64,000 nt of DNA, from positions 1 to 64,000 of the forward strand of contig JAKVKH010000017.1 of NCBI GenBank assembly GCA_022486625.1. Direction: 5' to 3'. The notes beneath the pieces were generated by a model. It saw only the letters and a list, made by a program, of their open reading frames with translations. It was not told the DNA's origin and ran no database searches. Positions 1-9,268 of this stretch are shown piece after piece (the first letter of the stretch is position 1; every line of letters starts with the position of its first letter). The translations under genes and the position numbers were made by a program. Source of the stretch: Butyrivibrio sp. Its GTDB lineage: Bacteria > Bacillota > Clostridia > Lachnospirales > Lachnospiraceae.

Positions 1-90
1 ATCCATGAACATAAACAATAGAAACGTAACAAAAATCATGGATAAATAACAGATACATTCAACCCGACCACACAAGCCCGGGTTTTTCAA

Positions 91-180
91 AAAACATCTA
101 AATCGACCACACGCGAACCTCTGACATCTAAACTGACTACTCGCCAAGCACTGACATCTAAATCGCTCTGTCACAAGGTT
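91..180. repeat. Three 30-bp direct repeats, possible IS21-family terminus
   Basis: Three degenerate units of exactly 30 bp (91-120, 121-150, 151-180) share the core ACATCTAAA/T at the same offset, followed by CGACCAC- or TGACTAC-like bases. IS21-family elements carry several such short repeats inside their ends as transposase sites and finish in TG...CA; here a TGACA ends at 197. No transposase gene is visible, so this would be the end of an element lying left of the window or a remnant. Identification is inference. Confidence 0.45.
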
Positions 181-248
181 TTAAGCTCGTTTTGACATGT
201 TCCCTCGAAGTAAGAATCAGGCAATTTCCGAGCGGTGGTTTTTATGGC

Positions 249-276
249 AAAAACCTTGAAATGCCCTTATTTCAAG
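249..276 (-). terminator. Intrinsic terminator after the methyltransferase gene
   Basis: An 8-bp perfect stem (CTTGAAAT, 255-262 with 269-276) with a 6-nt loop is followed on the minus strand by a GG and a T5 run. It lies just past the stop codon at 284. Confidence 0.6.
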
Positions 277-283
277 CCCTTTT

Positions 284-1708
284 TTACGGCTGATTTTCAA
301 CCCTTGACATCAATACCACGCACTCGACGTGCACCGTCCACGGGAACTGGTCACAGCAGCAGGCCTTTCTGACGTAGTAGCCGCCGGCAAGCAGCTGCTC
401 CAGATCTCTGGCAAGGCTCGTCGGCTTGCAGGAAACATAGACAAGATTCTGCACGCCATAGTTTATGATCTTCTGCAGTGCCTTGGGGTGAATGCCGTCA
501 CGCGGCGGATCGAGGATGATATAGTCCGGCTTCTCCGTAATGTCATCGAGAACCTTCAGCACATCCCCCGCGATAAATTCGCAGTTCGTAAGGTCGTTCA
601 TCTTCGCATTCTCTCTGGCCGCTTCCACCGCCTCTTCGACAATTTCCACACCGATTACCCGGTCCGCAACAGGAGCCATCAGCTGCGAAATCGTACCGGT
701 ACCGCAGTACAGATCATAGAGCACGTGTCTGTGCGGCTCCTGCTGCCCGTCGCCAGCCTGCCCTGCAGTCACATCTGCGACATAATCCTGAACGGTTCCA
801 TACAGCACTTCCGCACTCAGACTGTTTGTCTGGAAAAAAGAAAACGGTGTAATCCTGAAGCGCAGCCCCAGCAGCTCTTCGTAGAAGGAATCGGTTCCAT
901 ACAGTGTTTCTGTTCCCTCATCTTTGACCGCGTCTGCCATGGAATCATTCTTCGTATGCAGAATACCGACGATCTGTCCGTCCAGCCGGAGTGCGAGAAG
1001 TGCATCCTTAAATCCGGTCAGGTCATGTGTTTCCTGCGTTGTCGTAACAAGATCAATCAGGATCTCTCCTGTTCTGGCCGCCTTTCTGACCAGCAGATGA
1101 CGCAGATATCCCTCCTGTTTCATACGATGATAGAAGGTGATGTTATGCTGCTCATAATCTTTGGCAAAAAAGTCAGTCACACAGCCGATAATTCTGCGGT
1201 AATCCTCATCCACGATCTGGCACTGTCTGACACTGACAATATCATACATGCTGCCGCGCTTATGCATGCCGAGGGCAAGCGGACCGCCCAGATACTCATC
1301 TCCGAAGGTAAACTCCATCTTATTGCGATAGCCGAACTGAATGGGACTTGATTTGATTCCTTCCCAGGTGCACTCCTCTTCCTGTCTTGAGAGCACCTCG
1401 CGCAGAAGGCTTCTGACCTGCTGCTCCTTCAGCCCCAGTTCCTTGGAATAGGGCATGCTCAGATACGCACACCCGCCGCACTCTCCGAAATGCGGGCAGG
1501 GACTCTTCACCGCATCCGGTGCTTCTTCCAGTACCTCCAGAAGCCTTGCCTCTGATTTATTCTTATGAACCTTCTGCACCATGCAGGAGACCTTCTGTCC
1601 CGGAAGCGCATTCTTTACAATACATTTTCCCTCCGGTGTTTCGATCACACCTTTATTCGGAAAGTCCACACGTTCTACAACACCTTCAATAATTTCCTTT
1701 TTTTTCAT
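284..1708 (-). CDS. 23S rRNA (uracil-C5)-methyltransferase, TrmA/RlmCD family
   Basis: Predicted SAM-dependent methyltransferase that makes 5-methyluridine in 23S rRNA. Domain order is complete for the family: an N-terminal TRAM RNA-binding domain (about residues 5-62), an iron-sulfur cysteine cluster (CPHFGECGGC, about 71-80), a linker, and a C-terminal Rossmann domain with DLYCGTGTIS, DPPRDG and the catalytic Cys in YVSCKPTSLARD. I use the ATG at 1708; a TTG lies one codon upstream and an AAGGA sits at suitable distance from either. Length (474 aa) is normal. A second family member at 58594-60267 lacks TRAM, so the two probably methylate different uridines. Family call firm; exact target base not determined. 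Monocistronic or last in its unit, with a terminator just downstream. Confidence 0.9.
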   Translation of the reverse strand: MKKKEIIEGVVERVDFPNKGVIETPEGKCIVKNALPGQKVSCMVQKVHKNKSEARLLEVLEEAPDAVKSPCPHFGECGGCAYLSMPYSKELGLKEQQVRSLLREVLSRQEEECTWEGIKSSPIQFGYRNKMEFTFGDEYLGGPLALGMHKRGSMYDIVSVRQCQIVDEDYRRIIGCVTDFFAKDYEQHNITFYHRMKQEGYLRHLLVRKAARTGEILIDLVTTTQETHDLTGFKDALLALRLDGQIVGILHTKNDSMADAVKDEGTETLYGTDSFYEELLGLRFRITPFSFFQTNSLSAEVLYGTVQDYVADVTAGQAGDGQQEPHRHVLYDLYCGTGTISQLMAPVADRVIGVEIVEEAVEAARENAKMNDLTNCEFIAGDVLKVLDDITEKPDYIILDPPRDGIHPKALQKIINYGVQNLVYVSCKPTSLARDLEQLLAGGYYVRKACCCDQFPWTVHVECVVLMSRVENQP

Positions 1709-1742
1709 CAAATTTTTCCTTATTCTTCTTTATACACAGTAA

Positions 1743-1779
1743 GAGAGCGGAACGCACTCATCATGTACATCCCGCTCTC
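1743..1779 (-). terminator. Hairpin between the small acidic protein gene and the methyltransferase
   Basis: An 8-bp perfect stem GAGAGCGG/CCGCTCTC (1743-1750 with 1772-1779) has a 21-nt loop and only a short TT after it on the minus strand. It could be a weak terminator of the pcrA unit or an RNA-stabilising hairpin. Confidence 0.4.
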
Positions 1780-1806
1780 CGCCTTGCATTTCATTTTACG
1801 TGATGC

Positions 1807-2085
1807 TCAGTCCTTTTTCTCAGACTTCTTGTCATCCTCTTCTTCGAAGTCATCTTCGAAATCGTCATCAAAATCATCATCATCATAGTCATCTTCATAT
1901 GCAGGTGTCATATAACGATATACTGCAAATGCGATTGCTGCAACTGCTGCAACTGCCCCGATGACTGCGAGCACCCAGAGGATTACGTTGGACGGCTTGC
2001 CGGTGCTTTCCTGGTCCTTCTTGTTCAAAAGCTCATTGATCTTGGTCATTTCCAATACATCATCTAACTTTGTTCTCATTCCCAT
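1807..2085 (-). CDS. Small single-pass membrane protein with acidic tail
   Basis: 92-residue protein of unknown function. A soluble N-terminal helix (MGMRTKLDDVLEM...) is followed by one membrane segment (about residues 36-56, rich in Ala/Val/Ile) and a cytoplasmic-looking tail composed almost wholly of Asp, Glu, Lys and a few Phe. The start is the ATG at 2085, preceded by AAAGGAAAGGGG; a GTG 36 bases upstream is possible in frame but lacks such a site. It lies 83 bases after pcrA in the same direction and may share its transcript. The acidic tail is encoded by a near-repetitive run of GAT/GAA codons that could vary by slippage. No family recognised. Confidence 0.7.
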   Translation of the reverse strand: MGMRTKLDDVLEMTKINELLNKKDQESTGKPSNVILWVLAVIGAVAAVAAIAFAVYRYMTPAYEDDYDDDDFDDDFEDDFEEEDDKKSEKKD

Positions 2086-2168
2086 ATGCAGCCCCTTTCC
2101 TTTAAGTGCTTTCTGTATCACTTATTTTACCACTGAACAGAGTATATTTCCATTCTATATATACATTT

Positions 2169-4670
2169 TCACACTTTTTTCAGTTTTGCGAATGCGGCAT
2201 ACATGACCTTCTGTCCGCATTCATCAAAGGCAACCGTAACCTTATAGTCTCTTGGCCCCTGCTCGACCTGTTTCACCGTGCCGGTTCCGTATTTTACATG
2301 CTCTACACGATCTCCTTCGCCGTAATCCGGCTTAGCAGCCATCGGCATTCCTTTGGTCAGCCCGCCGAGTGAAGCACCCGCATGTCTTGTGGATGCGCCT
2401 GCGATAAACGGTTTGTCCGGTACAGCGGACGGTTTCTTCCTGCCTGCCGCAGCTCTTGGCCGCTTTCCCAGTCCGTAGATACTGCTGCCATATTCATGGT
2501 CAACCTTTTCTCCGCTTCCTGCGCCATATCCGGAACGGGTTGCATAGCCTCTGCCGTCATATCCATAGCTGGTATTTCTGCTGCGTCCCTCATAGCCTTC
2601 TTCATCATCCGCTCCTGCAGATGCTTTCTTACGGTACATCCTGCCGGTGCTCAGATCAATGTCATCATCATCGTCAATGGTATCTCCGTCATCAAACAGG
2701 AACGCAGGCTTCTGCTTCCTGCTGTTTGAGGAATCATCCATCAGTTCCCTGGGAATCTCCTCCACGAAACGGCTGACATGATTAAACTGCAGCTCTCCGT
2801 GTATCATCCTGGCTCTGGCCGCTGTAATGGTGAGCATCTTCCTGGCACGTGTAATACCGACATATGCAAGACGCCGCTCCTCTTCCATTGCTGCAGGATC
2901 ACTTTCTTCCTGCTGCAGCGTCATGTAACTTGGGAAAAGACCTTCCTCCATGCCTGCCATATACACGTTCTGAAACTCCAGACCCTTGGCACTGTGCAAT
3001 GTCATCAGGAGAACCTTGTTGTCATCACCTGTTACATTATCAATATCCGCAACCAGTGCCACTTCCTCCAGGAATCCGCCAAGTGACGGCTCTTCCGCCT
3101 TTTCCTCATAACTGACAATCTTGGAAATCAGTTCGTCGACATTCTGTGTACGGTCATTGTCACCGCTTGCGTCATCCTCCTCGTCAAGCGACTTCAGATA
3201 GTCCATATAGGAAATGGTGCTGATAATGTCCCTGGTCAGTTCTTCAATGGAATAATCCTTTGCCCTGGTACGGAATGCACGGATCATCAGGTCAAAGCTC
3301 TTCAGCTTCTCCGCTGCCTTTCCGCCGACGATCATGTCCGCATCCGTAAGCGCATCATAGAAGCTCTTTAAATGTGCATCCGCATAGCTCTGGATTTTTT
3401 CAATGGTAGTGGCACCGATGCCGCGCTTTGGCACATTGATAATACGCTTTACCGCAAGGTCATCCAGACCGTTGTCAATCGTCTTCAGATATGCCAGCAG
3501 ATCCTTGATTTCTCTTCTGGAATAGAAATTCGTACCGCCGACAATATCATAAGGGATTCCGCTTAAAATGAACCGTTCCTCGATCAGTCTGGACTGTGCA
3601 TTGGTCCGGTACAGAACTGCGGTGTCACAGTAATCCGCCTTCCCGTCTCTTTTCTGCTTTACCACATCCTCGGCAATAAAGGCAGCCTCATCCTGTCCTG
3701 ACTCAAACTTGCAGAAACGGATCTTATCTCCTGCGCCTTCATCAGTCCAGAGTGACTTTTCCTTTCGTCCGCTGTTGTTGCGGATTACCTTGTTGGCTGC
3801 ATCCAGAATGTTCTGCGTAGAACGGTAATTCTGCTCCAGTTTGACTACCACGGCGTCCTGATATACTTTTTCAAAGTCCAGAATGTTTCTGATGTTCGCA
3901 CCGCGGAACCTGTAGATGGACTGGTCATCATCTCCGACCACGCACAGATTTCTGTACTTGGAAGCCAGGAGCCTGATCAGCTCGAACTGCGCATTATTGG
4001 TATCCTGATACTCATCCACCATGATATAGCGGAACCGTTCCTGATAATAATCCAGTACATCCGGGCAGGCTTTAAAAAGTTCAACGGTCTTCACGATGAG
4101 ATCATCAAAATCCATTGCATTGTTTTTTCGCAGATTTGCCTGATATTCCTGATATGCCTTGGCGATTCTGATCTTCTCGGAATCACCCGCCGTACTCAGA
4201 GAATATTCATCCGGTGTGACCAGATTATCCTTGGCAGAGGAAATACTGCTCATGATCCTGCGGATCTTGAGCGACTGTGTTTCCAGCTGATAACGTTTGC
4301 AAATGTCTTTCATGACGCTCTTGGAATCATCACTGTCATAAATGGTGAAATTCGTCTGATAGCCAAGCCTGTCTGCGAAACGTCGCAGAATCCGGACACA
4401 GGTGGAATGGAATGTGGTAACCCAGATGCTCTCGGAGCCAAAACCGACGATCTTGTCCACTCGCTCACGCATCTCGCCTGCTGCCTTGTTGGTAAAGGTG
4501 ATTGCCATGATATTCCATGGATTTACACCGCACTGATCAATCAGAAACGCCACTCTGTGCGTCAGAACTCTTGTTTTTCCTGATCCCGCACCTGCCAGTA
4601 TCAGTACCGGTCCTTCTGTCTGCAATACTGCCTTTTTCTGTTCGGGATTTAACGTATCATATATACTCAC
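2169..4670 (-). CDS. pcrA: ATP-dependent DNA helicase PcrA (UvrD family)
   Basis: Superfamily 1A 3'-5' DNA helicase for repair, rolling-circle replication and removal of RecA or stalled RNA polymerase. Visible motifs in order: Q-motif (LNPEQKKAV), Walker A AGAGSGKT near residue 27, motif II VDEYQDTN, motif IV QNYRST, motif V TLHSAKGLEF and motif VI VGITRARK. A long low-complexity linker rich in Gly, Tyr, Asp and Arg (about 665-775) precedes the C-terminal tudor-like domain (GDRVEHVKYGTGTV) that in PcrA contacts RNA polymerase. Length (833 aa) is somewhat above the usual 720-760 because of that linker. The ATG overlaps the stop of the DUF1836 gene by 4 bases, so the two are translationally coupled. 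Confidence 0.96.
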   Translation of the reverse strand: MSIYDTLNPEQKKAVLQTEGPVLILAGAGSGKTRVLTHRVAFLIDQCGVNPWNIMAITFTNKAAGEMRERVDKIVGFGSESIWVTTFHSTCVRILRRFADRLGYQTNFTIYDSDDSKSVMKDICKRYQLETQSLKIRRIMSSISSAKDNLVTPDEYSLSTAGDSEKIRIAKAYQEYQANLRKNNAMDFDDLIVKTVELFKACPDVLDYYQERFRYIMVDEYQDTNNAQFELIRLLASKYRNLCVVGDDDQSIYRFRGANIRNILDFEKVYQDAVVVKLEQNYRSTQNILDAANKVIRNNSGRKEKSLWTDEGAGDKIRFCKFESGQDEAAFIAEDVVKQKRDGKADYCDTAVLYRTNAQSRLIEERFILSGIPYDIVGGTNFYSRREIKDLLAYLKTIDNGLDDLAVKRIINVPKRGIGATTIEKIQSYADAHLKSFYDALTDADMIVGGKAAEKLKSFDLMIRAFRTRAKDYSIEELTRDIISTISYMDYLKSLDEEDDASGDNDRTQNVDELISKIVSYEEKAEEPSLGGFLEEVALVADIDNVTGDDNKVLLMTLHSAKGLEFQNVYMAGMEEGLFPSYMTLQQEESDPAAMEEERRLAYVGITRARKMLTITAARARMIHGELQFNHVSRFVEEIPRELMDDSSNSRKQKPAFLFDDGDTIDDDDDIDLSTGRMYRKKASAGADDEEGYEGRSRNTSYGYDGRGYATRSGYGAGSGEKVDHEYGSSIYGLGKRPRAAAGRKKPSAVPDKPFIAGASTRHAGASLGGLTKGMPMAAKPDYGEGDRVEHVKYGTGTVKQVEQGPRDYKVTVAFDECGQKVMYAAFAKLKKV

Positions 4671-5326
4671 TGATGTCTTTCCTTACTCTTCTTTTCGTTT
4701 TTGGTCCTGTCTTTTGCTTTTGTCTGTTCCTGCTCTGCCTTGCAGTTATCGAGCAGCTTCTCGATAATCAGCTTTTTAACATAAACGTCATAGCTGAGAA
4801 GCGAGATAAAGGAAAAAAGCTGCATCTCATCTTTTGTCTCTTCAGGTGCATCTGCAAATACCTTCTGTGACATCTTGAACTTTCTGGTAATATCCTCTTT
4901 GAGAAAGCTTACCTCTTCATCATCCTGCCCGCAGATGGTTTTATAGATATCGCTGAGTGTGAGCGCTTCCGTATCACTGAGATGAAATTTCTTTTTCACC
5001 GGCTCCAGAAGTGTCTGTATATCATTAATAGACAGAACACTTTTATAATAATAGATAAAGATCAGCAGAATCAGATGATCTTTCGAATACTTCTTTCTGA
5101 CCGGAGGCGGCAGAAGATCATTCTTTGCATAGTTATTGATCATGGTCTTGGTCAGCACCTTGTCTTCACCCGGATATCTGGTTGTCTTACGCAGCTTCTC
5201 TTCCATAAAGGTGGTCAGCTGATCCATATACAGATCAATCCCCGGAATATCCTCCAGCTGGATATTATCTATCCTGCCAAGACTTGCCATTATGCTGTTC
5301 AGTACATCTTCATTATCCAGTGTCAT
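4667..5326 (-). CDS. DUF1836 family protein
   Basis: 219-residue soluble protein matching, by eye, the DUF1836 family of Firmicutes, whose N-terminal half resembles a helix-turn-helix regulator (a YPGEDKVLTKTMINNYAKND-like region near residues 52-71). The function is unknown. The C-terminal end is strongly charged (KAKDRTKNEKKSKERHQ). It sits between recN (21 bases upstream) and pcrA (4-base overlap) in one transcription unit, which hints at a regulator or accessory of DNA maintenance but does not prove it. ATG start with a GGGG ribosome site 7 bases upstream. Confidence 0.75.
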   Translation of the reverse strand: MTLDNEDVLNSIMASLGRIDNIQLEDIPGIDLYMDQLTTFMEEKLRKTTRYPGEDKVLTKTMINNYAKNDLLPPPVRKKYSKDHLILLIFIYYYKSVLSINDIQTLLEPVKKKFHLSDTEALTLSDIYKTICGQDDEEVSFLKEDITRKFKMSQKVFADAPEETKDEMQLFSFISLLSYDVYVKKLIIEKLLDNCKAEQEQTKAKDRTKNEKKSKERHQ

Positions 5327-5347
5327 TATTTTGCCCCTGTTTTTGTC

Positions 5348-7033
5348 TTATGCCTTTGTCTGCTGCGCCATTCTGCGCATTTCTCTGGCGTTTTCAGTTA
5401 CTGCGTCTGTAATCTCTGCGCCCCCCAGAAGTCTTCCCAGTTCCTGGATGCTTTCCTCTTCCTGCAGCTTCCGGATTCTGGTAATGGTTCTGTCTTTTTC
5501 CAGCCCCTTTTCAATCAGGTAATGCGTATCTGCCATCGCCGCGATCTGCGGCAGATGAGTAATACAGATAATCTGATGCCCCTTTGCAAGAACACCCAGC
5601 TTTTCAGATACTTTCCATGCCGTGCGCCCGCTGATACCTGTATCAATTTCATCAAAAATAAGAGTTTCGATCTCATCCTTATCAGCAAGCACAGTCTTAA
5701 GCGCCAGCATGATTCTTGAAAGCTCACCGCCACTTGCAATCTGGTCAAGCGGTCTGACGCTCTCACCAGGATTCGTGGAAATCATGAATTCCACATCATC
5801 ATATCCGTTTGCACTGATATGTGCCTCATCCGGTCGCACCTGAATTTCGAACTGAACATCCAGAAAATTAAGGTCGATCAATGCCTTTTTCATCTTCTGT
5901 GCCAGTGTCTGCGCACTGCCACGCCTTTGCTGCGAAATCTTCCCGCACAGTTCCAGTGCCTCGGCAGTTGTCTTCTCCAGTTCCTTCTTCACCTGTATCC
6001 GATGTGCATCGAGATCCTGCAGCATTTCCAGGTGCTGCTGCCTTTCATCATGATATTCCAGAATCTTCGCAATTGTAGCGCCGTACTTATCCTTCAGATG
6101 ATTGATCAGATTCAGACGATCCTCCGTATGCCGGAAGTCCTCTTCATCAAATTCCATATCACTCATGTACTCTGAAAGTGCACGGCAGAAATCACTCAGC
6201 AGACTGTCAACCTCAGACAGTTGTTTTCCCAGTTCCTGTGCCTTTATATCATATCCGCCTACGGAGTTAATCTCTCTGAGAGCTCTGGAAACCGCATCAG
6301 AAGCATTCTCTTCCTCCGCTTCGCCTGAAAGAATCTCTGCCGCTTCTCCAACTGCTTCCGTTATCTTACGGCTGTTGGCCATTCTGCGGTAATCGCTTTC
6401 CAGTATTTCATCTTCTCCCTCTGTCAGCGCTGCATCTTCAATTTCGCGGACTTCAAACTCCGTCAGCTCCTGTTCACGCTGCCTCGTTTTCTCATCCAGA
6501 TCCGTACTGTCATATTCCCGCTGCAGTTCCTGATGACGACGATAGCATTCACGCAGCTGCATTTTTGTTTTTTCCAGTGCTTCGCCTGCATAATCATCCA
6601 GTATTTCCATCTGCTTTGTCTTATGCAGAAGTGCCTGATGATCATTCTGTCCATGAATATTAATCAGAAGATTGGACAGATCCTTCAGCTGCTTCGTAGT
6701 AACGGTTTCTCCGCCAACCTTTGATACACTGCGGCCCTGCATGATTTTCCGCTGGATGAGTACCGTATTGTCCTCTTCCACCAGAAGATCCAGATTCTTT
6801 ACTGCCTGTACCTGATCTTCGGAAAGTCCAAACGTCATTTCAATCAACGCATATTCACAGCCGGTGCGGATCATATCCTTATCCGCCTTTGCGCCAAGCG
6901 CAAGATTAACAGATCCGATAATGACCGATTTACCTGCGCCGGTTTCTCCGGTCAGGATATTCAGTCCATTCTCGAATTCAATTTCCTGTTCATCAATCAG
7001 TGCCAGATTCTTCACATGTAAATTATATAACAT
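5348..7033 (-). CDS. recN: DNA repair protein RecN
   Basis: SMC-like ATPase recruited early to DNA double-strand breaks, where it tethers ends. Walker A TGETGAGKS lies near residue 29, followed by the RecN-typical HGQNDHQAL. The middle (about 155-365) is a charged coiled coil, and the C-terminal lobe carries the ABC signature ASGGELSRIMLA and Walker B LIFDEIDTGISG. Length (561 aa) is normal. It starts 3 bases after argR stops, the same argR-recN pairing found in Bacillus, so it is likely co-transcribed with the long operon reaching back to asp23. Confidence 0.96.
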   Translation of the reverse strand: MLYNLHVKNLALIDEQEIEFENGLNILTGETGAGKSVIIGSVNLALGAKADKDMIRTGCEYALIEMTFGLSEDQVQAVKNLDLLVEEDNTVLIQRKIMQGRSVSKVGGETVTTKQLKDLSNLLINIHGQNDHQALLHKTKQMEILDDYAGEALEKTKMQLRECYRRHQELQREYDSTDLDEKTRQREQELTEFEVREIEDAALTEGEDEILESDYRRMANSRKITEAVGEAAEILSGEAEEENASDAVSRALREINSVGGYDIKAQELGKQLSEVDSLLSDFCRALSEYMSDMEFDEEDFRHTEDRLNLINHLKDKYGATIAKILEYHDERQQHLEMLQDLDAHRIQVKKELEKTTAEALELCGKISQQRRGSAQTLAQKMKKALIDLNFLDVQFEIQVRPDEAHISANGYDDVEFMISTNPGESVRPLDQIASGGELSRIMLALKTVLADKDEIETLIFDEIDTGISGRTAWKVSEKLGVLAKGHQIICITHLPQIAAMADTHYLIEKGLEKDRTITRIRKLQEEESIQELGRLLGGAEITDAVTENAREMRRMAQQTKA

Positions 7034-7036
7034 AGA

Positions 7037-7489
7037 TTAGTCCTTCAGCATCTCTCTGATCTTCTCCATCAGAACCAGTGTATCCTCACTTGTTCTGACC
7101 GCCGCCATAATAGTATCGTCTCCTGCAATACACCCGACAATCTCATCCATCTTCAGTGCATCAAGCGCTGCTGCAACTGCCATTGCCATCCCGGCCACAG
7201 TCTTCATGACCAGAATATTCTGTGCGCGGTCCATGGAAAGGTATCCGTTCTGAAGCACCTGAATATATTTATCCTTCAGATGATCGTCTCCCTGCTCCAT
7301 GATTCTGTACTTCTGCTTACCGCTTCCGGTGGATACCTTGGTCAGTTTCAGTTCTCTGATGTCTCTGGAAACAGTTGCCTGTGTTACATCGTAGCCTGCT
7401 TCGCGTAAGAGATCAGCCAGCTGCTCCTGTGTCTCTACATCATGCGTTCCGATCAGTTCAATGATTTTATCGTGTCTGTTTCTTTTCAT
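7037..7489 (-). CDS. argR: Arginine repressor ArgR
   Basis: Transcription factor that senses arginine and controls its biosynthesis and breakdown, acting as a hexamer. The N-terminal winged helix (residues 1-70) holds the DNA-recognition segment TQATVSRDIRELKL; the C-terminal oligomerisation and arginine-binding domain holds GCIAGDDTIMAAVRT, whose double Asp binds the ligand. Length (150 aa) is standard. It is placed between nadK (15-base gap) and recN (3-base gap). No ARG box was searched for systematically. Confidence 0.95.
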   Translation of the reverse strand: MKRNRHDKIIELIGTHDVETQEQLADLLREAGYDVTQATVSRDIRELKLTKVSTGSGKQKYRIMEQGDDHLKDKYIQVLQNGYLSMDRAQNILVMKTVAGMAMAVAAALDALKMDEIVGCIAGDDTIMAAVRTSEDTLVLMEKIREMLKD

Positions 7490-7504
7490 CTGTGCCTCAC
7501 TTTT

Positions 7505-8356
7505 CTATACCAGCTTCCGATGCAATACTTCCAGGAAGCTGACCTGACTCAGTTTCAGAATCTGCGTTGTCTGTCTTGATCTCGTAACTTCAATCCTGTC
7601 TCCGGTCTTCATCTCTATTCCGTTACGGCCGTCAAAACTGGCCTCTGCACGCAGCACTGCATCATCTCTGCCTGCAGCAATTTCAATGGTGACTATATCA
7701 TCCGCCGACAGCACAATACTTCTGGTGGTCAGTGTATGCGGGCAGATCGGCGTCAGAAGAATCATCTGTGCACCCGGCTCGACAATCGGACCGCCTGCCG
7801 ACATATTATACCCTGTAGAACCTGTCGGGGTGGATATGATCATTCCATCTGCATGATAGTTATTCAGGAACATGCCATTAACATATATGTTAAAGCTGAT
7901 CACCTGAAGTGATTCTTTTCTCGCAATTACAATATCATTCAGCGCTTCATCATGAATATCACCCTGCATGACTCCCCGCAGCATCATTCTGTTCTCAATG
8001 ACATAATGTTCATTCAGAAGCTGCTTAAGCGCATCATCAATTCCGCTTTTTTCAATTTCCGCAAGATAGCCCAGCGTCCCCAGATTCACCCCCAGAATCG
8101 GGATGTCTCTGCCCAGCACATTGTGCGACGCCTGCAGCATTGTTCCATCACCGCCCAGCACGATACAGCAGTCCACATCTTCCGGAATACTGCAGACATA
8201 ATCTCTGGCGTCCAGTGTGCCGTTTTTATCTGCATTTCCCTGATATTCAGCAATATCACATTTTTTTCCATGTTTTTCCAGATATGCCCGGATGTACTCT
8301 GTGAGTCTCAGATTCTCATCCTTGCTCTGATTGGTAATGATGAAAAAATGTTTCAT
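7505..8356 (-). CDS. nadK: NAD kinase
   Basis: Phosphorylates NAD to NADP, the sole route to NADP in most bacteria. The diacylglycerol-kinase-like fold is shown by GGDGTMLQASH (about 68-78) and the NAD-binding TPTGSTGYNMSAGG (about 175-188). Length (283 aa) fits the Firmicutes enzyme. Its ATG overlaps the tlyA stop by one base (TAATG), and argR follows after 15 bases, so expression should be coupled. Confidence 0.95.
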   Translation of the reverse strand: MKHFFIITNQSKDENLRLTEYIRAYLEKHGKKCDIAEYQGNADKNGTLDARDYVCSIPEDVDCCIVLGGDGTMLQASHNVLGRDIPILGVNLGTLGYLAEIEKSGIDDALKQLLNEHYVIENRMMLRGVMQGDIHDEALNDIVIARKESLQVISFNIYVNGMFLNNYHADGMIISTPTGSTGYNMSAGGPIVEPGAQMILLTPICPHTLTTRSIVLSADDIVTIEIAAGRDDAVLRAEASFDGRNGIEMKTGDRIEVTRSRQTTQILKLSQVSFLEVLHRKLV

Positions 8357-9249
8357 TATTCCAGTTCCTCATGTGCTTTTCGAACGGTTTCCGAAATCAG
8401 TCTGACATTCACATCCTGCGCGGAATAACCGGTTCCTGCAGAAATCAGTTCTGTCAGGCGATGGTTTCCGGTTACTTCGTCAATTGCCGCGGCCTCATCG
8501 TTTCGCTGTGAATCCTTCTGTATATGAATCAGATATTCGATATTGCCTTCCGGTCCCCTGATCGGTGAATAATCCAAGTGCAGAATCTTAAATCCGATCA
8601 GATCAGCAAAGTCCATCACCTTATGAATCACTTCCTCATGCACGGAAACATCACGTACCACGCCCTTTTTGCCGACTTTTTCCCTTCCTGCTTCAAACTG
8701 AGGTTTGATCAGGCAGACCATCTGTCCTTCATCCTTCAGAAGTTTCCTTGCAGGAATCAGAATCTTGGTCAATGAGATAAAAGAAACATCCACAGACGCA
8801 AAATCCAGATCGTCCGCTATATCCTCCCGTACCATATACCTGAAATTTGTCTTTTCCATGCAGACTACTCTCGGGTCACTCCGAAGTTTCCAGTCAAGCT
8901 GCCCATGTCCGACATCTACCGAATATACCTTCACTGCCCCGTTCTGCAGCATACAGTCCGTAAATCCGCCGGTTGAAGCTCCGATATCCATACAGATCTT
9001 TCCATCCAGCGTCAATGCAAAACTCTTCATTGCCTTCGCCAGCTTCAGACCTCCTCTGCTGACGTAAGGCAGCTGTTCGCCTCTGATTTCGAGCTGTTCT
9101 ATCTTACTTTCATCAAAAGATGTCCCGGGCTTATCTTCGCGTTGACCGTTTACAAATACATCACCGGCCATAATCACTGCCCTTGCCTTCTCACGCGATG
9201 TGGAAAGGCCTCTCTGTACGAGCAGAACATCCAAACGTTCCTTTGCCAT
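8356..9249 (-). CDS. tlyA: TlyA family rRNA methyltransferase/hemolysin-like protein
   Basis: S4-domain plus FtsJ-type Rossmann methyltransferase; characterised homologues 2'-O-methylate cytidines of 16S/23S rRNA, others are annotated as hemolysin A. The S4 RNA-binding domain spans residues 3-63 (RLDVLLVQRGLSTSREKA), and the SAM site is DIGASTGGFTDCMLQNGA (about 85-102). I start at the ATG at 9249, which has AGGAG 5 bases upstream and gives the family-typical MAKERLDVLL; an upstream in-frame extension of 21 codons has no such support. It lies 19 bases after dxs and overlaps nadK by one base. Confidence 0.92.
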   Translation of the reverse strand: MAKERLDVLLVQRGLSTSREKARAVIMAGDVFVNGQREDKPGTSFDESKIEQLEIRGEQLPYVSRGGLKLAKAMKSFALTLDGKICMDIGASTGGFTDCMLQNGAVKVYSVDVGHGQLDWKLRSDPRVVCMEKTNFRYMVREDIADDLDFASVDVSFISLTKILIPARKLLKDEGQMVCLIKPQFEAGREKVGKKGVVRDVSVHEEVIHKVMDFADLIGFKILHLDYSPIRGPEGNIEYLIHIQKDSQRNDEAAAIDEVTGNHRLTELISAGTGYSAQDVNVRLISETVRKAHEELE

Positions 9250-9268
9250 AAAATCTCCTGTCCTGTAC

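Noticed and set aside
91-180. CRISPR-like regular spacing at the left edge
   Set aside because: Three degenerate 30-bp units without distinct spacers and without cas genes; more like transposon-end repeats.
329-1351. 340-codon plus-strand open frame
   Set aside because: Antisense to the complete rRNA methyltransferase; composition is not protein-like and no start signal is seen.
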